In this document: in pieces, positions 1 through 8,170 of the stretch
Layout: each line of letters starts with the position of its first letter
Numbering within the stretch: position 1 is the first letter of the stretch
Assembly: GCA_039809495.1 (NCBI GenBank)
Contig: JBDHVC010000016.1
Location: 21,161-85,160, forward strand
Length of the DNA: 64,000 bases
Source of the DNA: JAFLCL01 sp039809495
GTDB taxonomy: Bacteria; Myxococcota_A; Polyangia; Polyangiales; Sandaracinaceae
Direction: 5' to 3'
Made by a program: the position numbers and the translations under genes
The notes under the pieces: model-generated
Told to the model about the DNA's origin: nothing
Databases searched by the model: none
What the model saw: the letters and a program-made list of their open reading frames with translations, nothing else

Positions 1-134
1 CAGTGCTGCTCGACGGCGCGCGTCGCGCGGAGCAGCACCCCCGAGGTCTCGACGGCCGCGAAGCGCGTCATCAGATCGCAGCCGCCGTAGGCGAGCGAGC
101 CGAGCGCCAGGGCGATCGAGAGCGCGCGAGACAT
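1..134 (-). CDS. Lipoprotein-like secreted protein, N-terminus only
   Basis: The first 44 codons of a minus-strand gene lie here and the rest is outside the window. Reading starts at an ATG at 134-132 and gives MSRALSIALALGSLAYGGCD, a hydrophobic leader ending at a cysteine (residue 19). This resembles a lipoprotein signal peptide, although the residue at -3 (Tyr) is not the usual Leu/Val/Ile. The visible mature part is short and not recognisable. It is divergent from murC with about 140 bases between them. The function cannot be told from this fragment. Confidence 0.5.
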   Translation of the reverse strand, partial: MSRALSIALALGSLAYGGCDLMTRFAAVETSGVLLRATRAVEQH

Positions 135-273
135 CCCACGCCCTCTACCTTCGACGAACGCTCGCGGTCAACAAAGGGCGGACGGCGCGACGCCCGCGCC
201 CGAGGGCGCGCCTCGGGCCTGCACCGCGTGCAGGAATTCCACGCGGCCCGCTCGCCCGTGCTATCCGCCGGGC

Positions 274-1677
274 ATGTTTCGTGGTCGAGTGAGGGCCATC
301 CACTTCGTCGGCATCGGCGGCATCGGCATGAGCGGCATCGCCGAGGTGCTCCTCGCCTCGGGCTTCGCGGTGACGGGCTCGGACAGCCGCGCGAGCGAGA
401 CGACCGAGCGGCTCGAGTCGCTCGGCGCGGTCGTGCACGTCGGCCACCGCGCGGAGAACGTCGGCGCCGCCGACGTCGTCGTCTACAGCTCCGCCGTCCA
501 GCGCGACAACGTCGAGCTCGTCCGCGCTCGGGACGAGAACATCCCCGTCATCCCGCGCGCCGAGATGCTCGGGGAGCTGATGCGCCTGCGCGACGGCGTC
601 GCGGTCGCGGGCTCGCACGGCAAGACGACGACCACCTCCCTCGTCGCGACGCTGCTCCGCGAGGCGGGGCGCGATCCGACCGTCATCATCGGCGGCAAGC
701 TCAACTCGCTCGGCTCGAACGCGACGCGCGGCTCGGGCGACCTCCTCGTCGCCGAGGCCGACGAGTCGGACGGATCGTTCCTCCACCTCTCGCCCGTCAT
801 CGCCGTCGTCACCAACATCGACGCCGAGCACCTCGACCACTACGGCAGCCACGAGCGCGTGAAGGACGCCTTCGCGAGCTTCGCGAACCGCGTGCCCTTC
901 TACGGCCTCGTCGTCGCGTGCCTCGATCACCCGCACGTCCAGTCGATCCTCCCGCGCATCGAGAAGCGCATCGCCACCTACGGGCTCTCGGCGCAGGCGG
1001 ACTACCGCGCGCGCGATCCGGTGATCGAGGGCCTCTCGACGCGCTTCGAGCTCGTGCGGCGCGGCGTGAGCGCGGGCTCCTTCACCGTGCGGATGCCCGG
1101 CATCCACAACGTGCTGAACGCGCTCGCGATGATCGCCGTCGCCGACGAGCTCGGCGTCCCCGACGCGGTCACGCGCAAGGCGCTCGCCGAATTCGGCGGC
1201 GTCCAGCGGCGCTTCACGATCGTCGGCGAGACGCCCGAGGGCGGCCCGCGCGGCGGGATCACGATCGTCGACGACTACGGGCACCACCCCGCCGAGGTGC
1301 AGGCCACGCTCGAGGCCGCGCAGCGCGCGTACGGGCGCCGGCTCCTCGTCGCGTTCCAGCCGCACCGCTACACGCGCACGAAGCACTGCTTCGACGAGCT
1401 GACGCGCGCCTTCAACCGCGCGGACGTGCTCCTGCTCGCGGACGTGTACGCGGCGGGCGAGGCGCCCATCGAGGGCGCGAACAGCGAGGCGCTCGCGCAC
1501 GCGATCCGCCTGCACGGCCACCGCGACGTGACCTGGGTCGGCCCGCGCGCGAGCGTCGCTCGCGCGATCCTCGAGCGCGCGCGCCCGGGCGACGTCGTGA
1601 TCACGCTCGGCGCCGGCGACATCACGCGCGTCGGCCCGGAGCTCCGGGCGCTCCTCGACGCGGAGCGCGCCCCTTGA
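274..1677 (+). CDS. murC: UDP-N-acetylmuramate--L-alanine ligase MurC
   Basis: This enzyme adds L-alanine to UDP-N-acetylmuramic acid with ATP, the first amino acid of the peptidoglycan stem peptide, in the cytoplasm. The 467-residue length is normal. Near the N-terminus is HFVGIGGIGMSGIAEVL, the nucleotide-sugar-binding glycine-rich loop of MurC. At about residues 113-120 comes GSHGKTTTT, the Mur-ligase ATP loop. DADESDGSF-type (here AEADESDGSF), NIDAEHLDHYG and HHPAEV motifs follow in order. The ATG at 274 is chosen because it starts just before the Rossmann-like loop. The next gene, ftsQ, starts on top of or right after its stop, so the two are almost certainly co-transcribed. Identification is firm. 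Confidence 0.97.
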   Translation: MFRGRVRAIHFVGIGGIGMSGIAEVLLASGFAVTGSDSRASETTERLESLGAVVHVGHRAENVGAADVVVYSSAVQRDNVELVRARDENIPVIPRAEMLGELMRLRDGVAVAGSHGKTTTTSLVATLLREAGRDPTVIIGGKLNSLGSNATRGSGDLLVAEADESDGSFLHLSPVIAVVTNIDAEHLDHYGSHERVKDAFASFANRVPFYGLVVACLDHPHVQSILPRIEKRIATYGLSAQADYRARDPVIEGLSTRFELVRRGVSAGSFTVRMPGIHNVLNALAMIAVADELGVPDAVTRKALAEFGGVQRRFTIVGETPEGGPRGGITIVDDYGHHPAEVQATLEAAQRAYGRRLLVAFQPHRYTRTKHCFDELTRAFNRADVLLLADVYAAGEAPIEGANSEALAHAIRLHGHRDVTWVGPRASVARAILERARPGDVVITLGAGDITRVGPELRALLDAERAP

Positions 1678-2651
1678 GCGTGCGGGTCCTACGCGACGCG
1701 AGCGCGCTCCCCGCTCGCCCCCGCGTCGCGCGCGCCGCGCCCGCGGCGAGCGAGCCCTCGCGCGGCAACCGGCGGATCACGCCGCGCCCCGGCGTCGTGA
1801 CGGCGCCGACCTTCGAGCCCCCGCGCGCTCCGCTCCGTGAGCGGCTCGCCGCGCGCGCCCGCGCGCTCCGCGAGGCGCTCTCTCGCCTCTACCTCCGCGT
1901 GATCGGGCCGCTCCGTGTCCTCGGCCGGATCCTCGTCGCGCTCGGCCTCGTCGCCGCGAGCGTCTCCGTCGTCCGCTTCGTCGATCGCTACGCGCGGACC
2001 TCGCCCGAATTCGCGATCGACACGCTCACGATCACCGGCAACGAGCGCGTGCCGAGCGACGAGCTCGAGGAGACGATGGGCCTCGCGGTCGGGGACAACG
2101 TCTTCTCGCGCTCGCCGGAGGAGCTGCGCCGCGCGCTCGAGGCGCACCCGTGGATCGCCTCGGCGCGCGTGCGACGCAGGCTCCCGCGTACCTTCGAGAT
2201 CGAGGTGCGCGAGCGCCACGCCGCGCTCGTGATCCTCCTCGATGTGCCCTACCTCGTCGACGACGAGGGCAACGTCATCCAGCCGCTCGAGGAGGGCGAT
2301 CCGACCGATCTGCCCGTCGTCACGGGCATCGACGCGGGCCGCTTCGCGCGCGAGGGCGGCTACCGCCGCGAGCTGCTCGCCACGAGCATCGCGCTCACGC
2401 ACGAGTGGGAGTCGGCCTCGCTCGCGCGGCGAGAGCCCATCGGCGAGATCCACGTCGAGCCGGACGAGGGCCTCACGCTCTTCGTCGGCGCGGACGCGAC
2501 CGAGGTGCGCCTGGGCCGCGGCCCCTACCGCGAGAAGCTCGGGCGCCTGCGTCGCGTCCTCGACGAGCTCGCGCGTCGACAGAGCCGACCCCTCTACGTC
2601 TACCTCGACAACGTGCGCAGGCCCGAGCGCGTCACCGTGCGCGTGCGCTGA
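1674..2651 (+). CDS. ftsQ: Cell division protein FtsQ
   Basis: FtsQ is a bitopic inner-membrane protein of the divisome that links early cytoplasmic and late periplasmic division proteins. The predicted protein has a basic N-terminal cytoplasmic region of about 80 residues, one membrane segment (LGRILVALGLVAASVSVVRF), then a POTRA domain beginning FAIDTLTITGNERV, and a beta domain with VPYLVDDEGNVI and LPVVTGI. Two starts are possible: TTG at 1674, which overlaps the murC stop and has GGAG at 1662-1665 eight bases upstream, or GTG at 1680 (323 residues). TTG is preferred for spacing but this is not decisive. murB, ddl, ftsA and ftsZ, which often flank ftsQ, are absent: the next gene is convergent. 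Confidence 0.9.
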   Translation: MSVRVLRDASALPARPRVARAAPAASEPSRGNRRITPRPGVVTAPTFEPPRAPLRERLAARARALREALSRLYLRVIGPLRVLGRILVALGLVAASVSVVRFVDRYARTSPEFAIDTLTITGNERVPSDELEETMGLAVGDNVFSRSPEELRRALEAHPWIASARVRRRLPRTFEIEVRERHAALVILLDVPYLVDDEGNVIQPLEEGDPTDLPVVTGIDAGRFAREGGYRRELLATSIALTHEWESASLARREPIGEIHVEPDEGLTLFVGADATEVRLGRGPYREKLGRLRRVLDELARRQSRPLYVYLDNVRRPERVTVRVR

Positions 2652-2710
2652 CGGCGCGCCCGTCGCGCCGCGATCCGTCGCGCCGCGCGACCGAGCGACG
2701 TGCCTCGCGA

Positions 2711-3523
2711 TCAGACCGTCTCGATGTGCTCGAGCGCGCGCGCCAAGAGGCCCGGGACGAAGCGGCGGGCGTAGATCCCCGCGATCTCCGCGCGCCCCAC
2801 GTACACCTCGCGGGCGCGCCGGGCGATCGCCTTCAGGACCTCGCGCGCGCACGCCTCGGGGCTGATGCCTCGCGCGTTCGCCTTCGCGCGAGGCGAGCGG
2901 CGATCGACCTTCTCGCCCGTCTCGCGCTCGATCGCGCTCACGGCGAAGTCCGTGTCGATGAAGCCCGGGCAGACCATCGTGATCGCGATGCCCTCGCGGC
3001 GGCTCTCGACGCGGAGCGACTCGAAGAAGCCGTGCAGGGCGTGCTTGCTCGCGGCGTACGCCGAGCGGTAGGGCGTGCCCACGTAGCCGGTGATGCTCGA
3101 GACGACGACGAAGTGGCCGCCGCCCCGCGCCTTCATCTCGGGGAGCAGGGCCTTCGTGAGCGCGACGACGCCGAAGTAGTTGACGTCCATGATGCGCCGA
3201 TCCTCGGCGAGCGGCGTCTCCTCGACGGTCGCGCGCTGCCCGATGCCCGCGTCGTGGACCATCACGTCGATCTTCCCGAAGGCCGCGAGCGCCCGCTCGA
3301 CGTGCTCGCGCGCGCGCTCCGTCTCGGCCACGTCGAGCGGCAGGACGAACACCTCCTCGGGGCGCGGGCAGCGCGCCCTGAGCGCCTCGAGCCGCTCCGC
3401 GCGCCGCGCCGAGACGACGAGCTTCGCCCCCTCGCGCGCCAAGAGGAGCGCGAGCGCCTCGCCGATGCCCGAGCTCGCGCCCGTGATCCACACGACCTCG
3501 CCGCCGAACCGCTCGCTCGTCAT
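2711..3523 (-). CDS. Short-chain dehydrogenase/reductase
   Basis: This is a 270-residue NAD(P)-dependent oxidoreductase of the classical SDR family with unknown substrate. The cofactor loop TGASSGIG lies at about residues 14-21, an NAG-like DAG follows at 91-93, and the catalytic set is Ser142/Ser143, Tyr156 and Lys160 (SAYAASKHALHG). The arginine pair after VVSARR at the end of the second strand suggests NADP preference. The PGFIDTDF segment after the catalytic strand is typical of the family. It is convergent with ftsQ (59 bases between stops) and divergent from the FliO-like gene. Nothing around it points to a pathway. Confidence 0.9.
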   Translation of the reverse strand: MTSERFGGEVVWITGASSGIGEALALLLAREGAKLVVSARRAERLEALRARCPRPEEVFVLPLDVAETERAREHVERALAAFGKIDVMVHDAGIGQRATVEETPLAEDRRIMDVNYFGVVALTKALLPEMKARGGGHFVVVSSITGYVGTPYRSAYAASKHALHGFFESLRVESRREGIAITMVCPGFIDTDFAVSAIERETGEKVDRRSPRAKANARGISPEACAREVLKAIARRAREVYVGRAEIAGIYARRFVPGLLARALEHIETV

Positions 3524-3588
3524 GCGCGGACCCTACGACGCGCGCCCGGGAGCGACCACCGCGCCGTGATCGGCTACGCTCGCGCGCC

Positions 3589-4068
3589 GTGCCGCTCCTC
3601 CTCCAGGTGGGCGCCAGCGCCGCCTCGCACGAGCTGCCGAGCGGCTACGGCGTCTCGCTCCTCCAGTCCCTGCTCGCCCTCGCCCTCGTCTGCATCCTCG
3701 CGTGGGTCGTCCTGCGCTTCTTCGCGGCGCGCGGGGTCGGCGTCGGCCTGGGCAGGCGCGTGAAGGTGCTCGAGCGCGTCCCGCTCGACGCGCGGCGGTG
3801 GATCTACCTCGTGGAGCTCGGCGATCGCGTGCTCGTCCTCGGCGTCGGCGACGGCGCCTCGCCCACGCTGCTCAAGGACCTGCCCAAGGACGCGCTCCCC
3901 GAGCCCGCGCAGAAGCGCGGCTTCCTCGAAGCGCTCGAGGCCCGGCGGTCCGAAGGCGCGAAGCGATCCTTCGAGGCCGAGCGATCCGTCGAGCTTCAGC
4001 GATCCGTCGAGGCCCCGCGATCGGTGGAGACCGAGGCGCGCGAGGAGCCGCCGCGGCCCGAGCCGTGA
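3589..4068 (+). CDS. FliO-like membrane protein
   Basis: A 159-residue protein with a short N-terminal stretch, one membrane segment (LLQSLLALALVCILAWVVL) and a small cytoplasmic domain containing LERVPLDARRWIYLVELG and RVLVLGVGDG. This pattern matches FliO, the accessory protein of the flagellar export gate. The start is a GTG with no clear ribosome-binding site, and no alternative start upstream is convincing. The C-terminal 40 residues are low-complexity with a six-residue repeat of the type RSVExx (see the repeat at 3946-4035). No other flagellar gene is in the window, so a flagellar role is uncertain. It may serve another membrane complex. Confidence 0.65.
   Translation: MPLLLQVGASAASHELPSGYGVSLLQSLLALALVCILAWVVLRFFAARGVGVGLGRRVKVLERVPLDARRWIYLVELGDRVLVLGVGDGASPTLLKDLPKDALPEPAQKRGFLEALEARRSEGAKRSFEAERSVELQRSVEAPRSVETEAREEPPRPEP
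3946..4035 (+). repeat. Five tandem 18-bp in-frame units
   Basis: Five consecutive 18-base units start at 3946, 3964, 3982, 4000 and 4018. They encode RSEGAK, RSFEAE, RSVELQ, RSVEAP and RSVETE in the tail of the FliO-like protein. Units at 3982 and 4000 are closest, both beginning CGATCCGTCGAG. The unit length is a multiple of three, so copy-number change would not break the frame. Confidence 0.85.
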
Positions 4069-4142
4069 GCGGCGGCTCGCTTCTTGCGCAGACAGCCGCC
4101 ATGTCCTCGAAACACCTGGAGTTTTCAGCCGATCCGCGCGCG

Positions 4143-6536
4143 ATGCGGACCCGACGTCGCAGCGCGCGGCTCGCGCTCGTCGGCGCGCTGTCCATCCTCT
4201 GGACGTTCGGCTCCCTCGCTCCCACGGCGCGCGCGCAGGACACCTGGACGACGCCGTACACCGGCGTGCGGCAGCTCGCGCGGCGCGTGAGCGGGCCGAA
4301 CCGCGTCTACGCGCTCGAGGTGAACCTCTGCGCGCCCGGCGTCTCGATGCGCGCGACGGCCGAGAGCGAGCGACGCGCGACGGTGCCCTCGTGGGCGAGC
4401 GCGCGCGGGCTCGAGGCCGCCGTCAACGCCGACTTCTTCAGCTTCGACACCTACCTCCCGAGCGGCGCGGCCGCGAGCGGCGGCGCCGCGTGGCACGCGG
4501 ACGGCGCGGGCTCGGGCTTCGTGGCGTTCGGGCGCGATCGCGTCCTCTTCTCGCCGCCCGCCGACGTCGTGAACCCGCTCCCCGCGTGGATGCGCGAGGT
4601 CGCGGGCGGGCACCCGCTCATCCTCTCGGAGGGCGCGGTCGTGGGCGGCGGCGGCGACCTCTGCACCGCGCGCCACCCGCGCACCGCCGTCGGCCTCTCG
4701 CGCGACCGACGAAGGCTCATCCTGATGGTCGTCGACGGCCGCCGCGCGGGCGTCTCCATCGGGATGACCTGCGCCGAGACCGCGCGTCAGCTCCTCGACC
4801 TCGGCGCGTGGATGGGCATGAACCTCGACGGCGGCGGCTCCTCGACGATGTGGGTGCGCGGGAGCGGCGTCGTGAACCAGCCGAGCGACGGCTCGCCGCG
4901 CGTCGTCTCGAACCACCTCGGCGTCGACGCGACCGGGAGCGGCATGCCCGGCTCGTGCATGCCCTGGGAGCCCGAGGAGGACGAATTCCTCGGCGGCCTT
5001 TTCGGCACCACCACGACGGACCTCGACGGCGACGGGCGCGCCGACCTCTGCGCGCGCGCCTCGGCCGGGATCCGCTGCGTCCTCGCGGACGGCTCGCCCT
5101 TCGCCGCGACGTCGATCGCGGGCCCCGCGCTCTCGAACGACTCGGGCTGGAACGACATCGCGAACTACGCGACGATCGTGATGGGCGACGTCACGGGCGA
5201 CGGCCTCGCCGACCTCTGCGCGCGCGCCAACGATCGCGTCTACTGCTGGCCCTCGACCGGCACGGCCTTCGGCGCGCGCCTCGACGGCCCGACGCTCTCC
5301 GACGCCTCGGGCTGGGGCGTCCCCAAGCACTACGCCACGATCCGCCTCGGCGACGTCGACGGCGACGGCAAGGACGACCTCTGCGCGCGCGCGGCGGCGG
5401 GCGTGCGCTGCTGGCGCTCGAACGGCGCGGGCTTCGACGCCCCCTGGCCCGCCATCGCGGCGACGAGCGACGCCTCGGGCTTCACCGATCCCTCTCGCTT
5501 CAGCACGATCCGCGTCGGCGACGTGACGGGCGACGGCCTCGCGGACGTCTGCGCGCGCACCGAGGAGGGCGTCGACTGCTGGGCCTCGACGGGCACCGAC
5601 TTCGACCCCGAGCCCATCCACGGCCCGCGCTGGAAGGACTCGAGCGGCTGGACCGCGCACCGCTACTACGCGACGATCCGCATGGCCGACGTCGACGGCG
5701 ACGGCCGCGAGGACCTCTGCGCGCGCACCTCGACCGACTACCGCTGCCACCTCTCGAGCGGCGGCGGCTTCGGCCCCGCCATCGTCATCGAGGAGCTCTC
5801 GAACGACCTCGGCTGGGGCGATCTCTCGAACTACGAGACCATCACCCTCGCCGACGTCGACGGCGACGGCGACCACGACGTCTGCGCGCGCGCCGACGCC
5901 CGCGTCCTCTGCTGGCTCTACGAGGGCGGCGCCTTCGCTCGCCGCATCGACGGCCCCGCCCTCGCCGACGACGCGAGCTGGGGCCGCCCCATCTACTACC
6001 GCACGATCCGCATGGCCGACGTCGACGGCGACGGCGACGACGACCTCTGCGCCCGCGGCTCCTCGGGCATCCGCTGCTGGCCCTCGACCGGCGCCGGCTT
6101 CGGCGCCGCCCTCGCCGGCCCCGCTTGGAGCGACGCCGACGGCTGGTGGAACCCCATCTACCACACGACGATCCGCCTCCACACCGACCGCCGCGCCCGC
6201 GGCCTCCCGCCCCCTCTCACCCCCGACGCCGGCCTCCCCACCGACGCGGGCTCCCTCACAGCGCCCGACGCCGCCGTCCCTCCGGACATCGACGCGGGCG
6301 AGCTCACCCTCCTCGACGCCGCCATCTCGCCCCCCACCGACGCCGGCCCCGCTCCCGACGCGACCGCCGGCCCCGCGACCCTGACGAGCGGCTGCGCCTG
6401 CAGCGCGAACCGACACGGCCGGTCGCCCCTCACCCTCGCGTGGGCGCTCGGCCTGGTATCGGCGCTCCTCCTCCGCTCGCGCAGCTCCTCCCGAACTAAG
6501 CTGAGCCAACCTCCTGTTGGAATGCGGAACGCGTAG
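4143..6536 (+). CDS. Secreted phosphodiester glycosidase (NAGPA-like) with seven FG-GAP repeats and MYXO-CTERM-like tail
   Basis: A 797-residue exported protein. MRTRRRSARLALVGAL followed by a hydrophobic stretch and PTARA is a good signal peptide, which is why the ATG at 4143 is preferred over 4101 (14 residues longer). Residues about 30-280 match the phosphodiester glycosidase family: AAVNADFFSFDTY, HPRTAVGLS, LMVVDGR and MNLDGGGSSTMW. Seven repeats of about 56 residues follow, each with DVDGDGxxDLCAR and CW, which should bind calcium and may form a beta-propeller. An Asp/Pro-rich linker leads to GCACS, a hydrophobic segment and arginines, like MYXO-CTERM sorting tails. It probably cleaves sugar-phosphodiester linkages in a surface polymer. 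The exact substrate is unknown. Confidence 0.85.
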   Translation: MRTRRRSARLALVGALSILWTFGSLAPTARAQDTWTTPYTGVRQLARRVSGPNRVYALEVNLCAPGVSMRATAESERRATVPSWASARGLEAAVNADFFSFDTYLPSGAAASGGAAWHADGAGSGFVAFGRDRVLFSPPADVVNPLPAWMREVAGGHPLILSEGAVVGGGGDLCTARHPRTAVGLSRDRRRLILMVVDGRRAGVSIGMTCAETARQLLDLGAWMGMNLDGGGSSTMWVRGSGVVNQPSDGSPRVVSNHLGVDATGSGMPGSCMPWEPEEDEFLGGLFGTTTTDLDGDGRADLCARASAGIRCVLADGSPFAATSIAGPALSNDSGWNDIANYATIVMGDVTGDGLADLCARANDRVYCWPSTGTAFGARLDGPTLSDASGWGVPKHYATIRLGDVDGDGKDDLCARAAAGVRCWRSNGAGFDAPWPAIAATSDASGFTDPSRFSTIRVGDVTGDGLADVCARTEEGVDCWASTGTDFDPEPIHGPRWKDSSGWTAHRYYATIRMADVDGDGREDLCARTSTDYRCHLSSGGGFGPAIVIEELSNDLGWGDLSNYETITLADVDGDGDHDVCARADARVLCWLYEGGAFARRIDGPALADDASWGRPIYYRTIRMADVDGDGDDDLCARGSSGIRCWPSTGAGFGAALAGPAWSDADGWWNPIYHTTIRLHTDRRARGLPPPLTPDAGLPTDAGSLTAPDAAVPPDIDAGELTLLDAAISPPTDAGPAPDATAGPATLTSGCACSANRHGRSPLTLAWALGLVSALLLRSRSSSRTKLSQPPVGMRNA
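5010..6180 (+). repeat. Seven FG-GAP/VCBS-type repeats inside a coding region
   Basis: Seven consecutive coding repeats of roughly 165-171 bases. The conserved core reads (V/L)xDVDGDGxxDLCARxxxGxxCWxSTGxxF and each unit ends in YATI or a close variant. Each repeat has an Asp-rich calcium loop and a pair of cysteines. Similarity is clear in protein and also in DNA around the Asp-rich loops. Confidence 0.85.
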
Positions 6537-6579
6537 CGGTCGCTCCTCGAAGCTCTCCGCGCGACCCGCCGGCAGTGGT

Positions 6580-7329
6580 TCACGCTGATGCCAACACGTA
6601 GATCTCTCCCGCGATGTCGGGATAGCGCTCGCCGAGCTGCATGAACGCACGCAGCATCTCTGGCGACCAATCACGCTCGATCTGAGAGTTGGACACTGGC
6701 TTGAGCCAATACCCACCGAAGATCTCGATCTTCAGGCCAGCCTCTCGGAAGTCCCTCCTGAACGACTCTGGGTTATAGACTCGGCGATGCCCGTGGTGTC
6801 GATCGAGCTCGTTCAGGGCGTCCTCGTTGGCGAGGATCCCCATGATCACCGCGGCCTGCCGATGTATCGAACGTGCGTTGGGCACCGCCGCGAAGATGCG
6901 GCCCTGCGGAGAGAGCCATGCCCTGGCGCGTGCCAGGATCGCGATCGGATCCTCGACATGCTCGAGGACATGCCCAAGCACGATCGTATCGAACGTTTGC
7001 GATTCTCGCGGCTGATACTCCTCGAAGAGCCGACAGACGACCTCGGCTTGGGGCAGGCGCTCCTTGAGGCTACTCGCGAACCGCTCAGACCCCTCGACGA
7101 TCGTCAGTCGCGCTCCTGAGCTCGCCAGTAGGTCGCTCATGACCCCTTCCGCCGGCCCCAGCTCCAACACGTTACCGCCCGAGAGATGCCGCCTCAGCAC
7201 CTCAAACGAATACTCGATCGTTGCTCGGTTTGCCCCGAAAGCGTAGAGCGAGTCATTGGCTATTCCCTCCAAGCGGCCCCTCTCCGAGGATGAGAATTCA
7301 GGATGTACGGTGTTGTCATTGGCGCTCAT
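6580..7329 (-). CDS. Class I SAM-dependent methyltransferase
   Basis: A 249-residue methyltransferase of the Methyltransf_23/UbiE-like type. VLELGPAEGVMSDLLAS is motif I for S-adenosylmethionine binding, FDTIVLGHVLEHVEDP is the motif II region with the common VLEHV signature, and FAAVPNARS follows. The substrate cannot be told; relatives in polysaccharide clusters methylate sugars or lipids. A good Shine-Dalgarno, AGGAG at 7341-7337, lies seven bases before the ATG at 7329. Codon use and base composition are clearly less GC-rich than murC or ftsQ, as in the next two genes, suggesting horizontal transfer. It is convergent with the glycosidase gene. Confidence 0.85.
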   Translation of the reverse strand: MSANDNTVHPEFSSSERGRLEGIANDSLYAFGANRATIEYSFEVLRRHLSGGNVLELGPAEGVMSDLLASSGARLTIVEGSERFASSLKERLPQAEVVCRLFEEYQPRESQTFDTIVLGHVLEHVEDPIAILARARAWLSPQGRIFAAVPNARSIHRQAAVIMGILANEDALNELDRHHGHRRVYNPESFRRDFREAGLKIEIFGGYWLKPVSNSQIERDWSPEMLRAFMQLGERYPDIAGEIYVLASA

Positions 7330-7362
7330 GTTACCACTCCTGGTCTATCTTTGTTACGAGTA

Positions 7363-7389
7363 GAGGACATGGACATCATGGATGTCCTC
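7363..7389. promoter_or_regulatory. Inverted repeat GAGGACAT/ATGTCCTC
   Basis: Perfect 8-bp arms at 7363-7370 and 7382-7389 with an 11-base loop. The loop contains a second GGACAT (7371-7376) that could pair with the same right arm. It lies 34 bases upstream of the methyltransferase start and 125 bases downstream of the HAD gene stop. It could be a terminator for the HAD/ATP-grasp pair or an operator for the methyltransferase; no T-run follows on the transcribed side. Confidence 0.45.
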
Positions 7390-7513
7390 CGCGACGTCAC
7401 GCGCAATTGTGCCATTCTCGATCGGTATCCAATAGGCGGTATCGGTGATGCTCGGACATTAGCGAACCCGTATGTCCAGCCGTGGCCCAGGGACCGTCGC
7501 AGGCTGTTCGAGG

Positions 7514-8170
7514 CTATCCTGTCGCCTCAGAGGGTTCACAGGCGAGCTCCTGATTCCGCGTTGCGCCGATGTCGGCTGGTTCTGGAAGTCCCGATAACGC
7601 ATGGGCTGGAAGCCTCATGCAATATTCGGCGGCTCGCATGCCAGTCGTGACGAGGATGGCTTCGACGTTCGCCCTCCTCGTGAACTCGAGATCGAGCTCC
7701 GTGTCGCCGATGTAGAGATCGAGGCGTCGATCCGCCATCGACTCCAATTTCGATTCTCCGGCGCTCCCGCTCCGGAAGTCGATGGTCGAGAAAAGGTGGT
7801 CCAGGCCGAGCGTCCGAAGCTGGAGCATCGCGAGCGGCTTGTTGTTCCTGGCCGAGATGAGGTGGAGCGTGTGCCCCGCGGCACGGTAGCCATCGAGCGT
7901 CACGCCGACCCGCGGCAACACGCTGTCGAAGCCCAACCACTCATGGCTCTCGATCGCAGAACGCCAGTGGCGATCGAGTCGGCTGGCGATGTTGCGCTCG
8001 ATGCCCTGATGGGCGAGCGACTGGACGTTGTTGTCTCCGAGCCGCTTGCGCAGCCAGTACTCTTCGACGCATACGGAGACGCCATCAGCCTTCGCAACGG
8101 CGCGCATGAGCGAGCAGTGCTTCGGCTGACAGGTGATCAGCGTCCCGTCGAGATCCAGGCCGATCCTCAT
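7514..8170 (-). CDS. HAD-superfamily hydrolase (phosphatase-like)
   Basis: A 218-residue haloacid dehalogenase-like protein. IGLDLDGTL holds the nucleophile and acid/base aspartates (D6 and D8 with the ATG at 8170), LISARNN is motif II, and YIGDTELDLEF is motif IV. It is likely a small-molecule phosphatase. A GTG three bases upstream (8173) is possible, but the ATG at 8170 overlaps the stop of the ATP-grasp gene (8170-8172) in a TGATG arrangement, arguing for translational coupling and a shared pathway. ATP-grasp plus HAD pairs occur in polysaccharide and natural-product loci. The composition is atypical for the window. Confidence 0.8.
   Translation of the reverse strand: MRIGLDLDGTLITCQPKHCSLMRAVAKADGVSVCVEEYWLRKRLGDNNVQSLAHQGIERNIASRLDRHWRSAIESHEWLGFDSVLPRVGVTLDGYRAAGHTLHLISARNNKPLAMLQLRTLGLDHLFSTIDFRSGSAGESKLESMADRRLDLYIGDTELDLEFTRRANVEAILVTTGMRAAEYCMRLPAHALSGLPEPADIGATRNQELACEPSEATG

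Noticed and set aside
3..1673. 882-residue open frame running from the window edge into ftsQ
   Set aside because: Only the last 325 codons look like a protein (FtsQ). The first part is Arg/Ala-rich and lies across murC, a shadow of GC-rich coding.
1689..3491. 600-residue minus frame across ftsQ and the dehydrogenase
   Set aside because: Arg/Gly-rich with no motifs, opposite to two clear genes. The same holds for the other long Arg-rich frames, such as 30294-33698 and 43429-45972.
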